Part shown: positions 56,170 through 64,000 of the stretch, piece after piece
Numbering within the stretch: position 1 is the first letter of the stretch
Layout: every line of letters begins with the position of its first letter
NCBI RefSeq assembly: GCF_014651055.1
Contig: NZ_BMWD01000023.1
Location: 1 to 64,000 of the forward strand
DNA length: 64,000 nucleotides
Reading direction: 5' to 3'
Source: Streptomyces fructofermentans
GTDB lineage: Bacteria > Actinomycetota > Actinomycetes > Streptomycetales > Streptomycetaceae
Program-made: the position numbers and the translations under genes
Notes under the pieces: model-generated
Database searches by the model: none
Seen by the model: only the letters and a program-made list of their open reading frames with translations
Told to the model about the DNA's origin: nothing

Positions 56170-56928
56170 ATGACAACCCGCAACGAGCAGCTCACCGAAG
56201 TCTTCGTCGAGGTGGCGGACTCCCTGATCGACGACTTCGATGTCATCGACTTCCTGCAGAACCTGTCGGTGCGCTGCGTGGAACTGCTGGACGTAGCCGC
56301 TGTCGGCATCCTGCTCGCCGATGAGAGCGACCGGCTTCACGTCCTGGCCGCGTCCGATGAGCACACCCGGCTCCTGGAACTCTTCGCCCTCCAGCACGAC
56401 CAGGGCCCCTGCGTCGAGTGCTACCGCGACGGCCGGCCTCGCGTGGGCGTCACCCTCACCGACCCCGAGGCGGCCACAAGGTGGCCCCAGTTCGCCCGCA
56501 GCGCCCAGGACACCGGGTTCGTCGCCACCAACGCGCTGCCGCTTCGGCTTCGCGGACGGGTCATCGGCGCGCTCAGTCTCTTCCAGCGCAACCCGGAGCC
56601 CCTCGCCGCCCAGGACCTCAGCCTCGCTCAGGCACTCGCCGACGTGGCCACCATCGCGATCCTCCAGCAGCGCACGCTCGCGCACAGCGAAGCCGAGCGT
56701 GACCAGCTCCAGTACGCCCTCAACAGCCGCATCGTCATCGAACAGGTCAAGGGCATCCTCGCCGAACGCTGGCAGATGGCCATCGACGAGTCGTTCAGCA
56801 TCTTCCGTGCCTATGCCCGTGCCCACAGCCGCAAGCTCTCCGACCTCGCCCGGGCCATCGCCGATGGCACGCAGGACACGGACACCATCCGCGCATTCAG
56901 CGCCCACAGGCCCTGGCCCCGTGCCTGA
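56170..56928 (+). CDS. GAF-ANTAR regulator
   Basis: 252 residues. The GAF domain (about 15-170) has HDQGPCVECYRDGRPRVGVTL. The ANTAR domain (about 187-238) has IEQVKGILAERWQMAIDESFSIFRAYARAHSRKLSDLARAI. It is a paralog of the preceding protein, with a better preserved GAF signature. Both may form a heterodimer that binds a dual-hexaloop RNA. The operon is STAS, GAF-ANTAR, GAF-ANTAR. Confidence 0.87.
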   Translation: MTTRNEQLTEVFVEVADSLIDDFDVIDFLQNLSVRCVELLDVAAVGILLADESDRLHVLAASDEHTRLLELFALQHDQGPCVECYRDGRPRVGVTLTDPEAATRWPQFARSAQDTGFVATNALPLRLRGRVIGALSLFQRNPEPLAAQDLSLAQALADVATIAILQQRTLAHSEAERDQLQYALNSRIVIEQVKGILAERWQMAIDESFSIFRAYARAHSRKLSDLARAIADGTQDTDTIRAFSAHRPWPRA

Positions 56929-57075
56929 CCCGGAGTGTGGCCGGGCTGTCCGGCTGTCCGGGCTGTGTGGACGGAGCCCGTGTGCACCGGCGGTCAGGAC
57001 GACCCGGGCTGGAGATGAGGATCCACGATCGAGCACCGGCTGACTTCACGGCCGCCGGCCTCCCGGCTGCTGCTG

Positions 57076-57182
57076 CGAGCCTGTCCTCAAGATCCAGTGT
57101 GTGCCGGTTCGGGTGGAGAAGGCGCGGTCACTCATAGGGCGGACGCCCGAGGGACCCGGGCGCTGATCGTTGAGAGAACGGC
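57076..57182 (+). repeat. Copy 2 of the conserved ~105-bp element
   Basis: It pairs with 45111-45217. Differences are mostly single bases; the hairpin GGGC-GGAC-GCCC is kept with a changed loop. It lies about 350 bp upstream of the Dps start. Confidence 0.65.
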
Positions 57183-57466
57183 GACCCGTCCCGTCAGCTC
57201 TGCAGAAGGTCCGGCGCAGGGTTTGGACCCGCTCGCCGACGCGGAAGGCGGGCGGGCTGGTCGAACGGTGTCCGCTCGGGCCCGGCGCGCCGAGGGCAGG
57301 CCGCGGGCGGGGACGCTGCGGCGAGGACCCGTGGGCCGGGACGCACCGCTCCGACGTCGTGCGCGCAGGTCAGCCGCACCGTCGAGTCGGCAGGGCCCGC
57401 AGCCTGATCCGCATGAGCCGCGCCCGCCGGCACACCACAAGCGCGACAGGGGCCAGTGCTGCGGCG

Positions 57467-57490
57467 GTTTTCTCCTCCCATTGCGGGTAC
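57467..57490 (+). promoter_or_regulatory. SigB-family promoter of the Dps gene
   Basis: GTTT at 57467-57470, exactly 14 nt, then GGGTAC at 57485-57490, 40 bp before the start codon. It is the best match in the window to the streptomycete SigB-type consensus, and Dps genes are classic members of this regulon. Confidence 0.65.
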
Positions 57491-57529
57491 CCGGGGTGAA
57501 CAAATGGTATGAGAATGGGAGAAATTGAT

Positions 57530-58090
57530 ATGGCTTTCGTGGCCACCCCCCGCTACACCGTCCCCGGCCTCACGGTGCAGGACGCCCGCTCCCTCATCGA
57601 AGGGCTGCAGCAGCGCCTGCACGCACTCAACGATCTCCACCTCACGCTCAAGCATGTCCACTGGAACGTGGTGGGCCCGCACTTCATCGCCGTGCACGAA
57701 ATGCTCGACCCGCAGGTCGACCGGGTGCGCGACATGGCCGATGACGTCGCCGAGCGTATGGCTGCGCTGGGGGGCGTCGCCCACGGCACACCGGGCGCGC
57801 TGGTCGAAGAGCGCACCTGGAAGGACTACAGCGTGGGGCGCGCCGACGCGATCGCCCACCTCGGCGCGCTCGACCTCGTCTACACGGGAGTGATCGAAGA
57901 CCTTCGCGCCGCGATCAGGACCGTGGAGGACATCGACCCGGCCACCGAGGACCTCCTGGTCGAGCAGTTGCGCGACCTGGAGCAGTTCCACTGGTTCGTA
58001 CGGGCGCATCTGGAGACCGCACAGGGCACCCTCACCACGGCCGAGGCCACCACCGAGACGGAAGCCGCCCGCCAGGCCATGGACCGGTGA
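57530..58090 (+). CDS. dps: Dps-family ferritin-like protein
   Basis: 186 residues forming the Dps four-helix bundle. The ferroxidase motif HVHWNVVGPHFIAVHEMLDPQVDRVRDMADDVAER (about 44-78) has the conserved H, H, D and E residues. A second helix pair has DLEQFHWFVRAHLE. It should mineralise iron with peroxide and may bind DNA through its tail. The ATG at 57530 has GGGAG 9 nt upstream. A SigB-type promoter lies 40 bp upstream, so expression in stress or stationary phase is likely. Confidence 0.9.
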   Translation: MAFVATPRYTVPGLTVQDARSLIEGLQQRLHALNDLHLTLKHVHWNVVGPHFIAVHEMLDPQVDRVRDMADDVAERMAALGGVAHGTPGALVEERTWKDYSVGRADAIAHLGALDLVYTGVIEDLRAAIRTVEDIDPATEDLLVEQLRDLEQFHWFVRAHLETAQGTLTTAEATTETEAARQAMDR

Positions 58091-58194
58091 CCTCGACAGC
58101 AGGGCGGCGAGGACGCCACCGACCCATGGAATGAGCGATACGGCGACGCCGGAGATACGCCACACGGTCTTCGGGACGAGGAGAACGCATCATC

Positions 58195-58761
58195 ATGTCC
58201 GACACGACGCTCGACGGCCGCCAGATACTGGTCATCGTCACCAACTACGGGGTCGAGCAGGACGAGTTGCTGGTGCCGGTACGCCGGCTGCGGGAGGACG
58301 GCGCGGAGGTCTCCATCGCCGCCAAGACCCTCGACCCCATCCAGACCGTGGTGGGCGACCGGGACCCCGGGGAGGTGGTGGAGCCCACGATCACGTTCAA
58401 GAGGCTGGATCCGGGCGCCTATCAGCTGCTGGTGATCCCCGGCGGCACCATCAATGCCGACCAACTCCGCATGCAGCACAGAGCAGTCGAGACGATCAGA
58501 GCGTTTGCGGCGTTCGGCCGTCCGATCGCTGCGATCTGCCACGGGCCCTGGGCCCTGGTGGAAGCCGGCGTCCTCAAGGAGAAGACCCTGACCTCCTATC
58601 CCTCGCTGCGCACCGATATCCGCAACGCAGGGGCCAAGGACTGGGTCGACGAGGCTGTCGTCAGTGACAGCGCCCACGGCTACACCTTGATCACATCGCG
58701 GTCGCCCGAGGACCTCGACGATTTCCTCGGTGCCATCGACAAGGCGCTGGTCGAACTCTGA
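58195..58761 (+). CDS. DJ-1/PfpI-type class I glutamine-amidotransferase-like protein
   Basis: 188 residues. The nucleophile elbow AAICHGPW contains Cys115-His116, and the earlier glutamate lies in GVEQDEL (about 20-26). The fold is that of PfpI/YhbO proteins, which act as intracellular proteases, glyoxalases or deglycases. It follows the Dps gene by 104 bp on the same strand and may share its stress promoter. Confidence 0.88.
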   Translation: MSDTTLDGRQILVIVTNYGVEQDELLVPVRRLREDGAEVSIAAKTLDPIQTVVGDRDPGEVVEPTITFKRLDPGAYQLLVIPGGTINADQLRMQHRAVETIRAFAAFGRPIAAICHGPWALVEAGVLKEKTLTSYPSLRTDIRNAGAKDWVDEAVVSDSAHGYTLITSRSPEDLDDFLGAIDKALVEL

Positions 58762-58883
58762 GTGAGGGCCATGGGACGGCCGTCTCGACACGACGACAAC
58801 ACACGATCGCCGATCCGTGACGACCACCGGGCCGGCCGGTCCGCACCGCGCAACGCCCGGCCGCGCCCGTACGGCGGCCGGTC

Positions 58884-59924
58884 TCACGAGAGTGCTGTGC
58901 TGCGGCGCAGTGGGGCTCCGGCCCGGTGGAGACTGCGCAGGGCCTGGCGATAGGAAGCGGCCAGGCTCGTCTCCAGGTAGGCGACGCCCAACTCCTCGCA
59001 GTGCCGGCGGACGACGACCTGCGCCTTGCGCAGGTTCGGGCTCGGCATGCTCGGGAAGAGGTGGTGCTCGATCTGGTAGTTCAGACCGCCCAGCGCGATG
59101 TCGGTGAACCAGCCACCGTGCACGTTGCGGGAGGTCAGGACCTGACGGCGCAGAAAGTCCGGGCGGTCCTCGCCGGTGAGGATCGGCATGCCCTTGTGGT
59201 TGGGGGCGAAGATCGAGCCCAGGTACAACCCGAACAGGCCCTGGTGGACGGCGACGAAGGCGAGAGCCATACCGGGCGGCAGCACCAGGAGCAGGGCGGT
59301 GAGGTAGACGGCGAAGTGCCCGAAGAGAAGGGTTCCTTCCGTGATCCGGCGCTTGAGCGAGCGGTTGGTCAACGCCCGCACGCCTGCCACATGCAGGTAG
59401 AAGCCCTCCAGGGTGAGGAGCGGGAAGAACAGGTAGGCCTGCGAGCGGCCGATCAGGCGAGGCAGCCCTCGGGCCGCGCCGGCCTGGTTCTGCGTCCAGA
59501 CGAGGAGGTCCGGTACGACGTCGGGGTCGAGCTGTTCGTGGTTGGGATTGGCGTGGTGCCGGGTGTGCTTGTCCTGCCACCAGCCGAAACCCATGCCGAT
59601 ACCGGCGTTCCCGGCGATGCGCCCTGACATCTCGCTGGGCCGGCGCAGCCGGAACACCTGACGGTGGGCGATGTCGTGGGTCACCAGCGCGACCTGGCCG
59701 AAGGCCACGGCGAGCACCCCGGCGACCGCCAGGGTCCACCACTGGGCGCCGACCAGGACGAACGCGGCCCAGCCGCCCGCATAGAGGGTGATCACGGCGC
59801 TGATGCGGACCGTGTAGTAGCCGGGGCGGCGGCCCATCAGACCGCTGTCGGCGATCTTCTTCGACAGTTGCGCAAAATCACTGCCGGTGCTCCGCGCCGG
59901 ACGGAGGGTGGTTTCAGCAATCAC
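58884..59924 (-). CDS. Membrane fatty-acid desaturase
   Basis: 346 residues with four to six TM helices. The three histidine boxes are present: HDIAH (83-87), HTRHH (120-124) and QIEHH near residue 295 (NYQIEHHLFPSMP). These bind the diiron centre that inserts a cis double bond into acyl lipids, changing membrane fluidity. Its best relatives are actinobacterial linoleoyl/delta-9-type desaturases. The start was set at the GTG at 59924 with GAAAGG upstream. It is convergent with the DJ-1/PfpI gene. Confidence 0.88.
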   Translation of the reverse strand: MIAETTLRPARSTGSDFAQLSKKIADSGLMGRRPGYYTVRISAVITLYAGGWAAFVLVGAQWWTLAVAGVLAVAFGQVALVTHDIAHRQVFRLRRPSEMSGRIAGNAGIGMGFGWWQDKHTRHHANPNHEQLDPDVVPDLLVWTQNQAGAARGLPRLIGRSQAYLFFPLLTLEGFYLHVAGVRALTNRSLKRRITEGTLLFGHFAVYLTALLLVLPPGMALAFVAVHQGLFGLYLGSIFAPNHKGMPILTGEDRPDFLRRQVLTSRNVHGGWFTDIALGGLNYQIEHHLFPSMPSPNLRKAQVVVRRHCEELGVAYLETSLAASYRQALRSLHRAGAPLRRSTALS

Positions 59925-60149
59925 GGGGGGCGACCCTTTCGGTGGACGGAGCCCGGGATCAAGGGCTTGCTCCACGCAGCCGTCGGCGGGGTCACGGCCC
60001 ATCGCCTCCGCAGGGGGCGATTCTTGCAACGTGTGAGGAACTCCGGGTACCCCGGAAACGGAGAACCGCACACTGGGGAACGTGGGGAGCGAGCTCGGGC
60101 GTGATGTGGTTGCTCCTCGGGTGTCAGAGCTGTGGGGGATGATCGGGCC

Positions 60150-60491
60150 ATGCTGCAAGCGGGGGACGAGCACGGTCGTCAGGTGAGGAATCCGGGGCCC
60201 ACGGCCTTGAGCCGGATGGTGGCGAACCTCGGCCGGGGCAACGCCTTCGTGATCGTCGAGCGAGTCGACGATGCGGCGGCCGGCGATTGGTATGTGCAGG
60301 TGTGGCTGAGGGATGACAACACCTATCAGCTGGAGTTCCGTGATGGGACGGCGGCAGAGCACTACCAGACCCGGACCATCTCCCAGGAAAAGGTGATCGC
60401 CGCGCTGAACGGCTGGGCCAAGGGGCGCCCGGACTGGAAGGACGCTTTCATGTGGAACAACATCGGCGCCTGGTTCGCGAACGCCGACTGA
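60150..60491 (+). CDS. Hypothetical soluble protein
   Basis: 113 residues from an ATG at 60150 (a GTG at 60132 is possible). A mixed alpha/beta domain: GNAFVIVERVDDAAAGDWYVQVWLRDDNTYQLEFRDGTAAEHYQTRTISQEKVIAALNGWAKG. The pattern of strands followed by a C-terminal helix pair resembles small immunity-type or DUF proteins of streptomycetes, but the family is not recognised. It ends 98 bp before the ISL3 element and is intact. Confidence 0.6.
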   Translation: MLQAGDEHGRQVRNPGPTALSRMVANLGRGNAFVIVERVDDAAAGDWYVQVWLRDDNTYQLEFRDGTAAEHYQTRTISQEKVIAALNGWAKGRPDWKDAFMWNNIGAWFANAD

Positions 60492-60665
60492 CCCTGCCGC
60501 AGCCTGAGGCCGACAAGGATCACGCAAAGGGTGGGGAGATCACCTGAGCAGGTTTGGCCACCTGTAGAGCGGCGCCTGGGGAGATTCAAGGCTCTGTCCG
60601 CAGTTCCGTGAATCCCCAGGTCAGCGGAGTGAGCGAGGGATCGTTTCGGCAGAGTATGTCCCGGC

Positions 60666-62261
60666 ATGGCGAGCAAGACGGTCGAGGCTGTGCTGTTTCC
60701 TGGGATCGATGTGCGAGTGGAGCGCGTCAGCGACTCCTTCGACGTCTTTGTGGTGGAGGCGGTGTCCACCGCTCGACCGGGCCGGTGCCCGGACTGCCGG
60801 AAACAGGCGAGGCGCATACACAGCACATACCAACGCGCCTTGGACGAAAGGCCGTTCGCGTCTCGCCGGGTCATGGTCCGACTGCGGGTCCGCCGGTACT
60901 TCTGTGACCGGAAGAGCTGTTCCCGTAAGACATTCGTCGAGCAGGTGCCGGGCCTGTCCGAGCGGTACCGCCGCTCCAGCACCGGGCTGACAGGCTGGCT
61001 GCGGTCGATCGCGATCGAGCTCGGCGGCCGTCCGGCCGCACGGTTGTGCCGCCGCCTGCGGGTGGTCGCGGGCCGGACCCGGTTGCTCAGGCTGCTGGCA
61101 GCGCCCGCGGTTCCGGACCGTGCGCCACGGATGCTGGGGGTGGACGAGTTCGCCTTCCGCAAGGGTTGCACCTACGGAACCGTGCTGGTCGATGTCGAGG
61201 CCGGCCGGGTCGTGGACGTGCTGCCCGCCCGCACCTCCGAGACGTTCGCAGCCTGGCTCACCGAGCATCCTGGCGCCGAGATCATTTGCCGGGACCGGGC
61301 CACCGCCTACACCAAGGCAGTCAGGGAGGCCGCCCCTCACGCCCTGGAAGTCGCTGATCGCTGGCACCTGTTGCAGAACCTGTCCTCCGCGGTGGAGAAG
61401 ACCTGCCACCAGCACCGCGGCTGCCTGCGCAAACATGCCGAGGAGGAGACGGTGACCGAGGTGCCGGAGCAGCCCTCGATGCTGCCACCGCCCGCGGAAC
61501 TGCCCCGCACCCAGATCATCGAACGCACCCGCCACCGCTACGAGGACATCCACCGCCTGCTGGAGAAACGCTGGACGATCAGCGCCATCGCCCGCCGCCT
61601 CAGCCTCGACCGCAAGACCGTGCGCCGCTTCCGCGACACCGACCTCGACGAGCTGCTGGCCTCCGCCCGCGAGCGCCGCCCCAACGGCGTCCTGGAGCCG
61701 TTCAAGGCATACCTCAACACCCGTTTCACCGAAGCTCAGGACCAGGTCAGCGGCACCCGACTGTTCCTGGAGATCCAGGCTCGCGGCTACTGCGGCAGCC
61801 GCCAGGTCGTCCGCAAACACCTCGCCGCCCTCCGCGCGGGCACTGCCGAACCGGTCCGGGCCGACATCCCGAGCCCTCGCAAGATCACCTCCTGGATCAT
61901 GCGGCCCCGCGAGACGCTCACCGAAAGCCAGGACGAGCGACTCCTTCAAGTCCGGCTCGCCTGCCCGGACATCACCCGGGCCTGCGACCTCGCTCGGGCG
62001 TTCGCCGACATGGTCCGTCACCAGCGCGGATACCTGCTGCTGGAGTGGATCCGGCAGGCCGAGCAGGATGCACCGAAGCCCATGAAGGGCTTCGCCGGCT
62101 TCCTCCGTCAGGACCTCGACGCAGTGACATCTGGCCTGACCCTGCCCTGGAGCTCCGGAGTCGTCGAAGGCCACGTAAACCGGGTGAAAACGCTCAAGCG
62201 GGCGATGTACGGCCGAGCCTCGTTCGAACTCCTCCGGACTCGGATTCTCACCCAGCCATGA
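60666..62261 (+). CDS. ISL3-family transposase
   Basis: 531 residues. N-terminal zinc-finger-like cysteines lie in RCPDCRKQAR and YFCDRKSCSR (about 40-90). A DDE catalytic core follows: Asp in MLGVDEFAFRKG (about 158-169), Asp in IICRDRATAYTKA (about 207-219) and Glu in LPWSSGVVEGHVNRVKTLKRAMYGRA (about 497-522). An inserted HTH RWTISAIARRLSLDRKTVRRF lies near 300-320. It is full length, so it should cut and paste the element. The ATG at 60666 lies 54 bp inside the left inverted repeat. Confidence 0.92.
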   Translation: MASKTVEAVLFPGIDVRVERVSDSFDVFVVEAVSTARPGRCPDCRKQARRIHSTYQRALDERPFASRRVMVRLRVRRYFCDRKSCSRKTFVEQVPGLSERYRRSSTGLTGWLRSIAIELGGRPAARLCRRLRVVAGRTRLLRLLAAPAVPDRAPRMLGVDEFAFRKGCTYGTVLVDVEAGRVVDVLPARTSETFAAWLTEHPGAEIICRDRATAYTKAVREAAPHALEVADRWHLLQNLSSAVEKTCHQHRGCLRKHAEEETVTEVPEQPSMLPPPAELPRTQIIERTRHRYEDIHRLLEKRWTISAIARRLSLDRKTVRRFRDTDLDELLASARERRPNGVLEPFKAYLNTRFTEAQDQVSGTRLFLEIQARGYCGSRQVVRKHLAALRAGTAEPVRADIPSPRKITSWIMRPRETLTESQDERLLQVRLACPDITRACDLARAFADMVRHQRGYLLLEWIRQAEQDAPKPMKGFAGFLRQDLDAVTSGLTLPWSSGVVEGHVNRVKTLKRAMYGRASFELLRTRILTQP

Positions 62262-62282
62262 GGGCTGTGACTCATGCTCGCC

Positions 62283-62636
62283 TCATGCGACGAGCCTGGT
62301 GGCAAAGGCTGCTATCAGGGTGTCCGCCCTCAGTAGCAGCTCAGTGTTGGAAGTTCCCGCCACGCGGACAGAAACCTCATTGCCACCCACGGCCTGCGCA
62401 AGGTGCACTTCGAAGTGATGGTCCGATCCGACGAGTGGATAGCTGTACCAGCGATCCGGGTGCTCATCATCGGTGGCCTCAAGGCCGAGTTCGACCGCCT
62501 GCCAGTCGCTGCCATCGAAGTCGTAGCCGGCGTAACGCGCCAAGAGAGCCAAGAAGGGCTGGACGTTCTCGTTCCAGATCCAGCCCTCTACCGCTCGGTC
62601 CCGGTCGCTCTCTGCCATCCGGCCAGAGTGCCACAT
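62283..62636 (-). CDS. Passenger gene inside the ISL3 element
   Basis: 117 residues from an ATG at 62636 (the ATG at 62618 is possible), soluble, with NENVQPFLALLARYAGYDFDGSDWQAVELGLEA and WYSYPLVGSDHHFEVHLAQAVGGNEVSVRVAGTS, suggesting an alpha/beta domain. No known family is recognised. It is transcribed towards the transposase stop (convergent). Its promoter region contains the 16-bp perfect palindrome GTGCCACATGTGGCAC (62628-62643), centred on the ATG, a likely operator. It is cargo carried by the IS. Confidence 0.65.
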   Translation of the reverse strand: MWHSGRMAESDRDRAVEGWIWNENVQPFLALLARYAGYDFDGSDWQAVELGLEATDDEHPDRWYSYPLVGSDHHFEVHLAQAVGGNEVSVRVAGTSNTELLLRADTLIAAFATRLVA

Positions 62637-62697
62637 GTGGCACGTTCGCTCCTTGCCATATGTGCGTTCACGGAACTGCGGACAGAGCCAGATTCAA

Positions 62698-63184
62698 CGA
62701 GCGCCATCAGAGGTGGTGAAAGAGGTCAGACCGACGGGGTGTGGCGATGCCCTGGAGGGCTGCGGGCCGACTTCTCACGGATGCCTGCCGGGCGGGCGAA
62801 ACGCGTCACCGGGGTCGACAAGTCGCCGGACGTGAGCTTCTGCGCCCGCGAGTTCGCCGGCGACCACCCGCAACTCGCCCTTGGCGGGGGAGACTTCCTC
62901 ACTGCGGAACTTCCCGGTGCGAAGTACGGGCAAGCCCGGACGGCAAGGAGAACGTTTCTCGTGGTCGACCTCACCGAGATCCAGGTCATCACTGGCCGGG
63001 CCGTGGGCGACCGGCAGGTGCGGCACCAGCCCTTTCCTGCAGCCCAGACTCGCGGTCGGCTGCGCCTGAGCGGCTCCGCGGGGATGAGGAACGGTTCGCT
63101 GACAGAGCGGAGGCTGTGTGATTCGCTTGCCCCCGGCATCGGCGTCCGGCGTCCGGCGTCCGAAGAACGAGGAGGAGTCGGCAG
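62698..63184. other. Gene-poor stretch after the IS, 487 bp
   Basis: Frames here look composition-driven. One plus-strand frame (about 62760-63000) reads partly protein-like (DVSFCAREFAGDHPQLALGGGDFL) but without a start; it may be a remnant. No other feature. Confidence 0.35.
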
Positions 63185-64000
63185 GTGGCAGGCATGAAGG
63201 ACCCGGGCGTCGTCCGGGGAGACGGCCCACCCGCAGCGCTGTCCGACCCCGCACGGGTACGCGCGGTGGAGGCGACCGGTCTGCTGGACACCGGGCCCGA
63301 GGACATCTTCGACGATCTCGCCGCGCTGGCCTCCCGGATCACCGGATCCGGGAGGGCGTTCATCACGCTGGTCGACGCTGAGCGTTCGTTCTGGAAGTCG
63401 TGCGTGGGGGTGGACCTTGTCGCACTCGCCGACCGGCAGGCACCGATCGGGCAGAGCTTCTGTTCCTTCCTGGTCGCAGCCGGCGGGGAGCCGTTCGTCG
63501 TCGAGGACGCCACCACTGATCCGCGGACCGCCGGTCATCCCGCCGTCGGACCGATGAGCATCGGCGCGTGGGCGGGCCATCCGCTCCTCGACCCGCACGG
63601 GCAGGTGCTCGGCGGCTTCTGCGTGATCGACGACGCCCCTCGCACTTGGTCACCGGCCGACCTGACGACGCTGGCGACCCTGGCCCGCTCGGTGTCCGCG
63701 GAGATACACCTGCGACAGATGCTCACCGTCTCGCAGGAGGCACACCAGCAGTCGGCGGACCTCGCCCACACCCTGCAGGCCGGACTGCTTCCCGCCGCAC
63801 TGCGCACGATCCCGGGCATGGAGGCGGCCGCCTCCTACCAGCCGGCCTCCAACGGCCAACGCACCGACATCGAGGTCGGCGGTGACTTCTACGACCTGTT
63901 CCGCACTCACGGCGCCAACTACGCCGCGGTCCTGGGCGACGTATGCGGCAAGGGCGTCCAGGCAGCCCAGGTCAGTTCCATGGCCCGCTACACCGTCCGC
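63185..64000 (+). CDS. GAF-SpoIIE (PP2C) phosphatase, cut by the window end
   Basis: 272 residues visible, open to the window edge. The GTG at 63185 lies 7 nt after GGAGGAG. A GAF domain (about 20-175) includes APIGQSFCSFLVAAGGEPFVVEDATTDPR and GHPLLDPHGQVLGGFCVIDDAPRTW. A coiled coil (VSAEIHLRQMLTVSQEAHQQSADLAHTLQ) leads to a PP2C/SpoIIE domain beginning AASYQPAS..., with GGDFYDLF and LGDVCGKGVQAAQVSSM containing the first metal aspartates. It would dephosphorylate a STAS anti-anti-sigma factor, the third such phosphatase in this window. Confidence 0.88.
   Translation, partial: MAGMKDPGVVRGDGPPAALSDPARVRAVEATGLLDTGPEDIFDDLAALASRITGSGRAFITLVDAERSFWKSCVGVDLVALADRQAPIGQSFCSFLVAAGGEPFVVEDATTDPRTAGHPAVGPMSIGAWAGHPLLDPHGQVLGGFCVIDDAPRTWSPADLTTLATLARSVSAEIHLRQMLTVSQEAHQQSADLAHTLQAGLLPAALRTIPGMEAAASYQPASNGQRTDIEVGGDFYDLFRTHGANYAAVLGDVCGKGVQAAQVSSMARYTVR

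Larger units (their letters stand above)
56929..57529. other. Intergenic region, 601 bp
   Basis: It contains copy 2 of the ~105-bp element and the SigB-type promoter of the Dps gene (both listed). The rest is unstructured. Confidence 0.5.
60590..62689 (+). mobile_element. Complete ISL3-family insertion sequence with passenger gene
   Basis: 2,100 bp. The 23-bp inverted repeats are perfect: left 60590-60612 (starting GGCTCTGTCCGCAGTTCCG), right 62667-62689. An 8-bp target duplication AGATTCAA lies at 60582-60589 and 62690-62697, exactly as ISL3 elements generate. Inside are the transposase gene and, between it and the right end, a minus-strand passenger gene of 117 codons. All diagnostic parts are intact, so the element is recent and perhaps active. 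Confidence 0.93.

Noticed and set aside
62403..63197. A 264-codon plus-strand frame crossing the right end of the ISL3 element
   Set aside because: It crosses the inverted repeat and target duplication, so it cannot be an original gene; only its distal part may be a remnant.
1..64000. CRISPR arrays, rRNA genes and riboswitches
   Set aside because: I looked for evenly spaced direct repeats, rRNA motifs and common riboswitch cores and saw none; the GCAGT-rich field at 53.7-54.1 kb lacks the regular repeat-spacer form of CRISPR.

Overview
The window is high-GC actinobacterial DNA, almost certainly from a Streptomyces. Evidence: strong third-position GC bias in every clear gene; SsgA-like, DUF5133 and DUF6479 proteins; ANTAR regulators; a TTA (bldA-type) codon; an Hsp20 gene divergent from a RheA-like regulator with RheA-type operators; and GGGTAC-type (SigB-family) promoters. 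It looks like accessory or chromosome-arm DNA rich in stress genes and in stretches of decay.

1-13.2 kb: a cytochrome P450 cut off near the window edge by what looks like an IS200/IS605-type end; a DUF6328 membrane protein; a glutamate-cysteine-ligase-like enzyme; a tightly overlapping minus-strand trio (NPPY methyltransferase, CDGSH Fe-S protein, heme-oxygenase-like metalloenzyme); and an RsbQ hydrolase / PAS-PP2C phosphatase / STAS operon resembling the Bacillus energy-stress branch. DUF2267, Hsp20, RheA-like, hemerythrin and NhaP-type antiporter genes follow.

13.6-31.3 kb: a GAF-ANTAR regulator; a 922-residue sensor phosphatase with its own HATPase domain; an ABC solute-binding lipoprotein; an AraC regulator; a secreted peptidoglycan-binding protein; a calcium-type P-ATPase; a leucine-rich-variant repeat protein; a MarR regulator; a tandem universal stress protein; a TIGR04222 membrane protein; and a MerR-methyltransferase fusion. 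The MarR and MerR promoters both show 19-bp MerR-type spacing.

31.7-40.5 kb: a mosaic accessory region with small secreted proteins, an XRE-TM-ricin-like protein with a TTA codon, a SLATT-type 2TM protein, a secreted Scabin-like ADP-ribosyltransferase, an aberrant tRNA with an 8-nt anticodon loop, orphan genes, and several displaced copies of fragments of these same genes.

40.9-59.9 kb: stress and envelope genes (PRC-barrel/DUF2382, DUF3618, holin-X, PAP2, YihY, Dps, DJ-1/PfpI, fatty-acid desaturase) mixed with partner-switching and ANTAR regulators (a SigB/F-type sigma factor, an RsbW-like kinase, two STAS proteins, four ANTAR proteins). Long non-coding stretches hold a duplicated ~105-bp element, a GCAGT-rich repeat field, and relics of an integrase and of an ssgA-like gene.

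60-64 kb: a complete ISL3-family element (23-bp inverted repeats, 8-bp target duplication) carrying a passenger gene, then a GAF-SpoIIE phosphatase running off the end. Overall the window encodes three PP2C phosphatases, four STAS-type proteins, two HATPase modules, one sigma factor and five ANTAR proteins, which suggests a signalling-dense general-stress region.
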